Shown: positions 5,972-11,253, counted from the first letter of the stretch. The stretch is 12,225 bases of DNA from Baffinella frigidus (GCA_026770585.1 MU646363.1:324113-336337); one strand, 5' to 3'. Numbers and translations are program-made. Notes: generated by a model from the sequence alone, not told the origin.

Positions 5972-6015
5972 TACAAATCGTGCCCTGCGTTCGGCAGGGC
6001 TGTTGGAATACGTTT

Positions 6016-6141
6016 CCACGCCAGATGGATCGAGGGAAACCGACGCCTCATCCACGTCAGATTCTACGTGGTTGACTTGAGTATTCAAGGGGTTTCCCCT
6101 GAAAAATGTCAAACGTGGATGTTTCGAGCCCGGCGGCGTGG
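6016..6141. mobile_element. 126-bp CCAC...GTGG MITE, copy 2, TT target duplication
   Basis: Starts CCACGCCAGATGGATCG and ends GGCGGCGTGG. TT flanks both ends (6014-6015 and 6142-6143). Same length and order as 5495-5620 but in a different dinucleotide target, so it was inserted independently rather than simply carried along by a duplication. Confidence 0.82.
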
Positions 6142-6228
6142 TTACGTCCTGGACCAATCGACCATGCAGTCACGCCCAAGCAAGCATCGCGCCCGTGCAG
6201 CGAACAGCGTCTTGTTCGCAGACAACTC

Positions 6229-6373
6229 TCATCTCGGAAGATAACTGCATCAGTTCCTTTTCAATAGGAGATTGAATAGGAGAAATTACTGAGGGCATAG
6301 GAGATTTAATTAGGCCTCCTAATTAAATGAACAGGTCTAATTAGGAAACTGATTCAGCTATCTTTCGAGATGA
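6229..6373. mobile_element. MITE with about 30-bp ends, ACTC target duplication
   Basis: TCATCTCGGAAGATAACTG and the inverse of TCATCTCGAAAGATAGCTG form the termini, continuing into ATCAGTT. ACTC lies on both sides (6225-6228 and 6374-6377). Core hairpin ATTTAATTAGG-CCT-CCTAATTAAAT (6304-6328). No coding capacity. Confidence 0.82.
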
Positions 6374-6422
6374 ACTCCGGGCGGACGGGGGAGCGGCGAT
6401 CTGGCGCATCGGCTGTGGTAAA

Positions 6423-6497
6423 GTCACTCCGGCCATCCTACACGGGATTGTGTCCCCAGAGTCACTCCGGCCATCCTACACGGGATTGTGTCCCCAT
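6423..6497 (+). repeat. 38-bp tandem duplication
   Basis: GTCACTCCGGCCATCCTACA followed by CGGGATTGTGTCCCCA is present twice without visible change, period 38 bp. Confidence 0.9.
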
Positions 6498-6510
6498 AGG
6501 CGACGCACTA

Positions 6511-6686
6511 ATGCAAGAAGCTAACGCCAGCGGACCACTTAAGTCCCTCGCTGGAGAGGGACTTACCAGCTCTAAAACGATTTGAAAAGCAAGTTCAGGA
6601 CTTTTCAAGCCCTAAATTGTTTTCCATTATAAATGTTGTACGGAGTCGCGTCCAATCTAAGTGTTCCGCTGGCGTGAGCTTTTTGC
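6511..6686. mobile_element. MITE related to 3853-4011
   Basis: Ends GCAAGAAGCTAACGCCAGCG and the inverse of GCAAAAAGCTCACGCCAGCG, continuing GGAMCACTTA. Interior stem AAGTCCCTC-GCTGGA-GAGGGACTT (6541-6564). The flanks AT and CT do not match, so a target duplication is not shown. The right end lies 8 bp from the exon at 6695-6997. Confidence 0.8.
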
Positions 6687-6694
6687 CTGAGCAC

Positions 6695-6997
6695 CTGCGT
6701 GCCCTGCCCCCCCTGCTGCCCCCCCTGCTGCCCCCCCTGTTGCCCCCCTTGTTGCCCCCCCTGCTGTCCCCCTTGCTGCCCCCCCCCTTGCTGCCCGCCC
6801 TGCTGCCCCTGTTGGCCGCCCTGCTGTCCCCCTTGCGGTCCTTGCTGTCCCCCTTGCTGCCCGCCTTGCTGCCCGCCTTGCTGCCCGCCTTGCTGCCCGC
6901 CTTGCTGCCCGCCTTGCTGCCCGCCCTGTTGGCCCTGTTGGCCGCCCAGCTGCCCGGACGACCCCGCCGGCGACATCCCACCCGACATCGAACGCCC
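6695..6997 (-). CDS. Candidate GGQQ-repeat exon, 101 codons
   Basis: Minus sense: TTCGCAG (acceptor at 6998-7000), then exactly 303 bases: GRSMSGGMSPAGSSGQLGG followed by about 18 GGQQ-type units (with GQQ, GPQ and GGGQQ variants) and GGQGTQ. It ends ACGCAG|GTGCTC with GT at 6693-6694. No stop occurs in this frame, and the codons for G and Q are mixed (GGC/GGG, CAG/CAA). GGQQ repeats are a low-complexity, probably disordered segment of the kind seen in prion-like or coactivator proteins. That is a resemblance in composition only. A MITE begins 8 bp past the donor and the 21-bp array 7005-7180 precedes the acceptor. The opposite strand is also open (Pro/Leu, Cys/Pro) but is an expected shadow of the repeat. 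Confidence 0.52.
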
Positions 6998-7004
6998 CTG
7001 CGAA

Positions 7005-7180
7005 CCCCCACATCCAAAACCATAAATTCCACGTCCCCCACATCCCAAACCATGAATCCCACATCCCCCACATCCCAAACCATAAATTCCACATCCCAAA
7101 TCATAAATTCCACACCCCAAACCACAAATTCCACATGCCACACCACAAATTCCACACCCCAAATCATAAATCCTACACAT
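7005..7180 (-). repeat. 21-bp tandem array (AAATTCCACACCCCAAACCA type)
   Basis: About eight degenerate 21-bp units with landmarks CATAAATTCCACATCCC and CACAAATTCCACACCCC. On the minus strand it is open and reads as 7-residue GIYGLGC-type repeats, continuous with the GGQQ frame. I prefer intron, since CAG lies at the junction and the composition changes abruptly, but a translated repeat cannot be excluded. Confidence 0.8.
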
Positions 7181-7319
7181 CCCACGCACGCCCAACCCCG
7201 AAACTCGAAACCGCAACCCGCAGCACCGCCGTGCAAGATGGCGACGGCCCTGCACCTCACTTGATACACTTTGGCGTGTTTCCTTGAAACAATCGAACAA
7301 TTAACTTTAGTATGTTCAT

Positions 7320-7477
7320 AGGCTAACGGCCTGAAAAGAGGGTATTAAGGCCTACGGCATTGCCTAGGACTTCCTACCGTAGGCCGAGGGATCCTAGGAC
7401 CAAAAAGTCTCGGCCTCCGGTAGGAGGTCCTAGGCAATGCCGTAGGCCTAACTACCCCATTTTCAGGCCGCTACCCT
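7320..7477. mobile_element. TACGGTAGGC-family MITE
   Basis: Starts AGGCTAACGGCCTGAAAA and ends with the inverse of AGGGTAGCGGCCTGAAAA. Inner arms GCCTACGGCATTGCCTAGGA. AT (or TA) at both edges (7318-7319, 7478-7479). The inner sequence GAGGGATCCTAGGACCAAAAAGTC nearly matches that of 4585-4716, so these two form a subfamily. Confidence 0.9.
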
Positions 7478-7524
7478 ATTAATGTTCCCCGCAGTGTTCC
7501 GAGTGGATGGAGACGGCCCTGCAC

Positions 7525-7557
7525 CTGCTGTTGCATCTTGCCCGGGTGCGGCTGGCC
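7525..7557 (-). CDS. Candidate 11-codon exon (GQPHPGKMQQQ)
   Basis: Minus sense: AAGGTGCAG (acceptor 7558-7560), 33 bases encoding GQPHPGKMQQQ, then CAG|GTGCAG (GT at 7523-7524). It is a diverged copy of the GQPHPGMMQQQ segment in the islands at 8356-8439 and 8002-8049. The change is Met to Lys in the middle plus a CAA for CAG. A MITE (7570-7718) begins 12 bp upstream of the acceptor. Retained length in codons supports coding history, but it could be a dead duplicate. Confidence 0.38.
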
Positions 7558-7569
7558 CTGCACCTTAAT

Positions 7570-7718
7570 AGGGTAACGGACTAAAACTGGGGAAGTTAGG
7601 CCTACGGTATTACCTACGGTAGGCCGTAGGGTTTTTCGTAGGAGCTCCCCCTAGGCTCCTACGGCCTACCGTAGTCGAAACCGTAGGCCTAACTACCCCA
7701 ATTTTAGTCCGTTAGCCT
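7570..7718. mobile_element. TACGGTAGGC-family MITE
   Basis: Starts AGGGTAACGGACTAAAA and ends with the inverse of AGGCTAACGGACTAAAA. Inner arms TTAGGCCTACGGTATTACC / TACGGTAGGCCGTAGG. AT (or TA) at both edges (7568-7569, 7719-7720). Confidence 0.9.
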
Positions 7719-7749
7719 ATGAACCTCACTCGATCCACGATACGAGGTT

Positions 7750-7909
7750 CCAGTTAGGGCCAGGGTCAGGGCCAGGGTCAGGATTGATTGGGGTTACCCA
7801 GCTGCGCCCTACCCCCCCCGCTGTGCCCTCAACCCTGAACGTACACCCTACACCCTACACCCTACACTCTACACCCTACACCCTACACCCTACACTCTAC
7901 ACCCTACAC
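7750..7909 (+). repeat. GGGCCAGGGTCA pair and TACACCC 7-mer array
   Basis: 7754-7783 holds two copies of the 12-mer AGGGCCAGGGTC. 7848-7909 is a 7-bp array of TACACCC with TACACTC variants (minus: GGGTGTA, a telomere-like variant). Between them lies a C8 run and no gene. Confidence 0.85.
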
Positions 7910-7922
7910 CCCGACGGAGCAC

Positions 7923-7937
7923 CTGCAGCTGCGTGAC
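7923..7937 (-). CDS. Possible 5-codon micro-exon (VTQLQ)
   Basis: Minus sense: TTTCAGGGTTCAG (acceptor 7938-7940), GTCACGCAGCTGCAG (VTQLQ), then GTGCTCC with GT at 7921-7922. The border CAG|GTGCTC is identical to those of the exons at 9588-9644 and 6695-6997, and the last residues resemble AKLQ of 9588-9644. It sits between two telomere-like 7-mer tracts. Very short, so the call depends on that shared border. Confidence 0.28.
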
Positions 7938-8152
7938 CTGAACCCTGAAACCTAAGCCCTAGACCTTAGAACCTGGACCATACACCCTGACAGCGATGCA
8001 CCTGCTGCTGCATCATGCCCGGGTGCGGCTGGCCCTGCGACTGCCCGCTCTGGAGATGCGTCGGGGAACCCTGACCCCTGACCCCTGACCTCTGAACCCT
8101 AGACCCTAGATCTTAGAACCTAGAACCTAGACCATAAACCCTAATCCCTGAC
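7938..8152 (+). repeat. Degenerate CCCTAGA/CCCTGAC 7-mer tracts
   Basis: Two tracts (7938-7990 and 8065-8152) of loosely 7-periodic CCCTGAA, CCCTAGA, CCCTGAC and one CCCTAAT. They enclose the exon-like island at 8002-8049. Telomere-like but strongly diverged. Confidence 0.7.
8002..8049 (-). CDS. Duplicate exon copy (SGQSQGQPHPGMMQQQ)
   Basis: A 65-bp segment (8000-8064) is repeated at 8354-8418 with very few changes. Minus sense: CATCTCCAG (acceptor 8050-8052), 48 bases for SGQSQGQPHPGMMQQQ, then CAG|GTGCAT (GT at 8000-8001). Just upstream, CTC here versus CTG in the other copy is a synonymous leucine change if that part is translated. The 5' part of the other copy (AQSPRATP) is absent, replaced by telomere-like sequence. 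It may be an alternative exon or a non-functional partial duplicate. Confidence 0.35.
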
Positions 8153-8162
8153 GGCGGCGTAC

Positions 8163-8353
8163 CCACTCGAGAATGCCGGAGGATCCTATTTATATGTGGG
8201 GTTGTAAATATTTGTACCAGGATAAGGTGTTCCAACCTCGTGACTGGCCAATACATGGCTAGTAACGTGACCAATCAACGAAATTTACTACACAAATGCC
8301 CACTTCTAAAAGCACATTGGTTTTAAATAGCCCCCTCTAGCGTTCTCGTGTGG
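8163..8353 (+). mobile_element. 191-bp CCAC...GTGG MITE inserted at a splice donor, AC target duplication
   Basis: Ends CCACTCGAGAATGCCGG and the inverse of CCACACGAGAACGCTAG. AC is on both sides (8161-8162 and 8354-8355). Same length as 1478-1668, opposite orientation. The unoccupied site can be read at 7990-8010 in the duplicated segment. On the minus strand the duplicated AC is the GT of the donor of the exon at 8356-8439. Confidence 0.92.
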
Positions 8354-8355
8354 AC

Positions 8356-8439
8356 CTGCTGCTGCATCATGCCCGGGTGCGGCTGGCCCTGCGACTGCCC
8401 GCTCTGCAGATGCGTCGGCGTCGCCCGCGGTGACTGCGC
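8356..8439 (-). CDS. Candidate 28-codon Q-rich exon
   Basis: Minus sense: GGGACGCAG (acceptor 8440-8442), exactly 84 bases encoding AQSPRATPTHLQ then SGQSQGQPHPGMMQQQ, then CAG|GT (8354-8355) directly followed by the MITE. A second phase-0 acceptor, CTGCAG|AGC, would give a 48-base exon matching 8002-8049. Copies of parts lie at 8002-8049, 7525-7557 and, interrupted by a MITE, at 8624-8830. Gln, Pro, Gly and Met dominate. It looks like a linker in a low-complexity nuclear protein, but there is no diagnostic domain. The acceptor side is not pyrimidine-rich, which weakens the exact 5' border. Confidence 0.48.
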
Positions 8440-8567
8440 CTGCGTCCCATCATTTCGGGAGTGCGTCAGGCCAACAGGGACGGGACGCTCACTGGGGCAT
8501 CAAGCGGAGACTGCGCCTCCCGCCCAAGGGTTCAGGGGTTACGGTGCAGGGTGAGAGATGCCGCCGT

Positions 8568-8623
8568 GAGTGTAAAGCGTTGAGTGTAAAGCGTTGAGTG
8601 TTAGGCTTTGAGTGTAAAGCGAC
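8568..8623 (+). repeat. 14-bp tandem repeat, four units
   Basis: GAGTGTAAAGCGTT twice, then GAGTGTTAGGCTTT and GAGTGTAAAGCGAC, period 14 bp. Confidence 0.88.
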
Positions 8624-8830
8624 GCGTCGGCGTCGCGGTGACTGCACTGCCAGGCCGGAGTTTTTGTTTTAGTCAACTCAACAGCGAATGTGTAGTAAAG
8701 AAGTACACATTATGTGTACCTCGTTTCTCAAGTTGACAGATTTGTGGGCGAATTGACTTTTACAAAATCTCCGCCCTGGCAGTGGACTGTGCCTGCTTCC
8801 CATGATTTCGGGAATGCGTCAGGCCAACAG
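8624..8830 (-). pseudogene. Partial exon copy interrupted by a MITE
   Basis: Outside the element 8645-8784, the sequence matches 8415-8478: GTCGGCGTCGC..GGTGACTG on one side and TGCCTGCTTCCCATGATTTC, GGGAATGCGTCAGGCCAACAG on the other. This is the acceptor region and 5' part of the exon at 8356-8439. The 3' part is missing and the copy is split, so it is presumably non-functional. Confidence 0.5.
8645..8784. mobile_element. 140-bp CACTGCCAGG MITE, GACTG target duplication
   Basis: Ends CACTGCCAGGCCGGAG and the inverse of CACTGCCAGGGCGGAG, continuing to TTTTG. GACTG lies immediately outside both ends (8640-8644 and 8785-8789). The matching sequence at 8430-8440 (GTGACTGCGCCTGC) is the empty site. 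The interior has CTTTACTACACATTCGC (minus) and GTACACA-TTA-TGTGTAC. A 5-bp duplication with CAC termini brings Transib-like elements to mind, but only as a possibility. Confidence 0.92.
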
Positions 8831-8864
8831 CCACGCAAGATTCTAGGGCAGAGTGGCCCACAGG

Positions 8865-8963
8865 AGAAATAGTCGAATTCGACTATTTCTTAAGTTCACA
8901 AGTGGACATTCTTCCCACAGAAAAAACGAAATTTCGGAAAGTAGTACACATTCCGTGTGAACT
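8865..8963. repeat. 26-bp perfect palindrome plus inverted pair
   Basis: 8865-8890 is a perfect 26-bp palindrome centred on GAATTC (half AGAAATAGTCGAA). Next to it AGTTCACA (8893-8900) is inverted at 8956-8963. Within lies GAAAGTAGTACACATTCC, a variant of the recurring TACTACAC motif. Possibly another short element. Outer ends not found. Confidence 0.75.
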
Positions 8964-9130
8964 GGCTTGTTTTCCCAGGTCAGCCCTACACTCTTGCGTG
9001 GAGGGACGCTAACGCTGACTCGGTCATCAAGACCTGCTTCCGGGAAGTCCAGCCGGGACTGAGTCATCAAGGAGCCCAAGAGGGTGGGTCAGCAAGATGA
9101 GAGTGGCTCACGAGACGCGGGCCAGCATGG

Positions 9131-9232
9131 GGCCTAGGGGGGGTCCTATGAAACATTAGGTCCTAGGGGCCCTACGGCCTACCGTAGGCAATACCGTAGG
9201 CTTAACTACCCGGTTTTCAGGACGGTACCCTA
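9131..9232. mobile_element. Half copy of a TACGGTAGGC-family MITE
   Basis: The right arm is intact: GGCCTACCGTAGGCAATACC, GTAGGCTTAACTACCCGG, TTTTCAGGACGGTACCCT. It closely matches the right arm of 581-742. The terminal left arm is missing; only the inner CCTAGGGG region remains. Confidence 0.8.
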
Positions 9233-9418
9233 TGAATGTAGCCGTGGCATGCTTCCCACCAGTCCAAGCGAGACAGCGTGGGTCAGCTGGAGCTTTCTGC
9301 TTAAAAATAGGGTTTGGTTTGTTCCGTGATTAAATGGGGAACGATAGGAAACCCCTTGAATACGATATTTCCATGAAAAAAGTCGGGCAGCTGGTGGACG
9401 GGTGCTGGAGTTGGCTTG

Positions 9419-9582
9419 GAGGGTTTCGGGTTTCGGGTTTCTGTTCTTCGGGTTTTCGGGTTTTCGGGTTTCGGATTTTCGGGTATCGGGTTTCGAGGTT
9501 CTGGTTTCGGGTTTCGGGTTTCGGGTCTCAGGTTTTCAGGTTTCAGGTTTCGGGTTTTCGGGTTTCGAGTTTCGGGTTTAGG
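9419..9582 (+). repeat. TTTCGGG array
   Basis: About 22 degenerate units (GGGTTTC, GGTTTTC, GGTTTCA) with 7- and 8-base spacing. In minus sense it starts a few bases after the donor of the exon at 9588-9644, so it would be the first part of that intron (CCCGAAA repeats). Confidence 0.9.
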
Positions 9583-9587
9583 AGCAC

Positions 9588-9644
9588 CTGTAGCTTGGCA
9601 GCCTGCGCAGCCTTCTGCTGCGCTGCCGACATCGTTTGTTGCTG
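9588..9644 (-). CDS. Candidate 19-codon Q/A-rich exon
   Basis: Minus sense: CCCTGCACCCTCAG (a good pyrimidine-rich acceptor, ending 9645-9647), then exactly 57 bases encoding QQQTMSAAQQKAAQAAKLQ, then CTACAG|GTGCTC with GT at 9586-9587. Upstream the presumptive intron 3' end is made of CCCTAAA repeats (9659-9720), and downstream it begins with CCCGAAA repeats. The residues could form an alanine/glutamine helix. The border CAG|GTGCTC is shared with 7923-7937 and 6695-6997. No family recognised. Of all islands this has the most convincing paired splice sites. Confidence 0.52.
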
Positions 9645-9658
9645 CTGAGGGTGCAGGG

Positions 9659-9720
9659 TGTAGGGGTTTAGGGTTTAGGGTTTAGGGTTTAGGGCTTGGG
9701 GCTCAGGGTTTAGGGTTTAG
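9659..9720 (+). repeat. Interstitial TTTAGGG telomere-type repeat
   Basis: Four perfect consecutive TTTAGGG units, then GCTTGGGGCTCAGGG and two more. Same unit as plant-type telomeres. Embedded in unique sequence, so interstitial. Confidence 0.93.
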
Positions 9721-9797
9721 GCCTACACTAGGAGAGGCACGCGCCTTTTCAGCTGTTCTGTGATTAATGGCTCCAAGGGCTTTGGATGCGCATCGAC

Positions 9798-9857
9798 CAC
9801 GGTCCATTTATTTTTGTGGTAGTAATTCACGGTCCGTTTATGTTTGTGGTAGTAATT
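9798..9857 (+). repeat. 30-bp tandem duplication
   Basis: CACGGTCCATTTATTTTTGT then GGTAGTAATT is repeated with two changes at a period of 30 bp. Confidence 0.88.
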
Positions 9858-9922
9858 GAGAATTAAGAATCGCTCGGTGCAACGACATCTTCTCAAGAAT
9901 GCCCCCGTCTGCACCTCGAGAA

Positions 9923-10089
9923 CAGAGAGAGAGAGAGAGAGAGAGTGAGAGAGTGTGAGAGTATGAGAGAGTGAGAGAGAGTGAGTGAGAGAGAGTGAGA
10001 GAGTGTGAGAGAGTGAGAGAGTGTGTGAGAGAGAGAGTGAGTGAGACACAGTGAGAGTGAGTGTGTGTGTGTGTGTGTGAGAGAGAGAA
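9923..10089 (+). repeat. Compound GA/GT microsatellite
   Basis: Purine-rich GAGAGTGAGAGTGTGA-type sequence about 167 bp long, with a (GT)n block near 10061-10078. Open frames through it (Ser/Leu/His/Thr) are repeat artefacts. Confidence 0.95.
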
Positions 10090-10415
10090 AGGCCGGCGGC
10101 ACGCTCACCGTCGTTGCGGAGAACGAGAAGCCCTAGGCCTGGTGATAAACCAGACCGCTCCCCGTGACCATCCGTGCCCGGGTTACCACACAGCGGACTT
10201 CGAAGGGATTTTGAACAACCCAGAAGCGATAAGCCCCAAGACCCTACGGTAGGCAACCCGTAGGGACATAGGGGGGGTTCCTACGGATACGGCAACAGGA
10301 AGTCGGCCCGATTTGGGCCGAACATCCCTTCGTAGCCCGATGTGCGGTCATCGCCCCGGTGCAAAGCTGCCCGGATGCGATACCGGGCATCGACCGACAT
10401 CGACGGCTGAATTCC
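10090..10415. other. Gene-free spacer with small hairpin
   Basis: CCCTACGG-TAGGCAAC-CCGTAGGG at 10242-10265 is a remnant of the TACGGTAGGC family core. No coding or RNA gene recognised. Confidence 0.45.
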
Positions 10416-10433
10416 ACCAAAAATATCAAGCGT

Positions 10434-10435
<2 letters not shown>

Positions 10436-10485
<50 letters not shown>
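10436..10485 (+). repeat. (GA)25 microsatellite
   Basis: Uninterrupted GA dinucleotides, 50 bp. The purity suggests recent expansion compared with the impure tract at 9923-10089. Confidence 0.97.
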
Positions 10486-10487
<2 letters not shown>

Positions 10488-10586
10488 CAGGTTATGACAC
10501 TCTAGAGGTGAGTTGCTTTACAGAAGAGGGGTGGTCAACATACCAAATACACCAAAGATATCAAGCCTGGGTACCATTCCGAGGTG

Positions 10587-10632
10587 GGCCCGTTTCTCAA
10601 GGCTCTTAGACGTTTGTATCACTCAACTCAAG
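10587..10632 (-). repeat. Dispersed GAGTTGAGTGATAC repeat, inverted copy
   Basis: The minus strand reads GAGTTGAGTGATACAAACGTC, TAAGAGCCTTGAG, AAACGGGCCC, matching 844-889 and 281-327. Confidence 0.72.
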
Positions 10633-10830
10633 GCTCAAGGGCCTCATTTACGACCTGTATCGAGAGTAATAAAGAAGTGTAGGTACCAAATACAACAAAT
10701 ATATGAAACGCGGGCAGGCCTGAGGAAAGTAGCCAATTTTGACCGAAAAAGTAAAGGAGGATTGCCCCCGGCGGCGCCTCCCGCGGGGGTCTTGCCAGAC
10801 GGGCCAAAATGGAAGTTTAACGAGGGTCAT

Positions 10831-11009
10831 AATTTTATCTCCGATATCGAATAAAAATATTCACTTTCTGCCACGTCTAAAGTTGATTATCACCCTGAAA
10901 ATAAACAACTTGGGCGTGTCAAATCAAAAGTGGTTACAATTTCAAGGCGATAATCAACTTTAGAGGAGGCAGAGAGTGAATATTTTTATTCGATATCGGA
11001 GATAAAATT
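10831..11009. mobile_element. Foldback element with 61-bp arms
   Basis: Arms 10831-10891 and 10949-11009 share AATTTTATCTCCGATATCG, AATAAAAATATTCACT and TCTAAAGTTGATTATC with only about three mismatches. 57-bp loop. AT-rich against a GC-rich background. No target duplication evident. Non-coding. Confidence 0.92.
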
Positions 11010-11022
11010 GGATGGCAAGCCA

Positions 11023-11253
11023 TACAGGTGGGGCGATACAGGTTTTGGGCCAGCCATTCCAGAATGAAAGGGACTTTTAAACTTTTGTGGGGAAATGGTC
11101 ACGTGTCGCGCCGCTGAGCGGCGCGACTTGTGTAAAGTCGCTGCTTTTCATCTGAAAATTACTACACACGTTTACAATCGACATTCATTCTGTTCGCATA
11201 GGTAGCCTCGTGTGGTACAGGTGGGGCGATACAGTTTTTTGGCCAGCCATTCC
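11023..11253. mobile_element. Left-truncated CCAC...GTGG MITE between 38-bp direct repeats
   Basis: The element is 11061-11215: AGAATGAAAG (inner left terminus only), TTTTGTGGGGAAATG, hairpin core GTCGCGCCGC-TGA-GCGGCGCGAC (11105-11127), GAAAATTACTACACACG, then the intact right end TCTGTTCGCATAGG, TAGCCTCGTGTGG. TACAGGTGGGGCGATACAG plus 19 more bases occurs at 11023-11060 and 11216-11253 (36/38 identical). Related to 4285-4465, with a different core. Confidence 0.82.

Larger units (their letters stand above)
10417..10716 (+). repeat. Diverged tandem units of about 135-140 bp
   Basis: ACCAAAAATATCAAGCGTGGG (near 10417), ACCAAAGATATCAAGCCTGGG (near 10550) and AACAAATATATGAAACGCGGG (near 10692) recur at similar spacing. 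The second and third are each preceded by TACCAAATAC. The first is followed directly by the (GA)25 run. Confidence 0.6.

Noticed and set aside
7020-7180. Seven-residue GIYGLGC repeat protein
   Set aside because: Open in frame with the GGQQ exon but abruptly different in composition, with a CAG border between. Best explained as a 21-bp intronic array. Kept as an alternative in the feature entry.
6617-7264. Long plus-strand frames (Pro/Leu-rich, Cys/Pro-rich) opposite the GGQQ exon
   Set aside because: Repeats of GGCGGGCAGCAA keep all frames open. The plus-strand frames run through a MITE and the 21-bp array and have no splice-like borders.
9723-10256. 177-residue minus-strand frame rich in Ser/Leu/His/Thr
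   Set aside because: Produced by the GA/GT microsatellite at 9923-10089.
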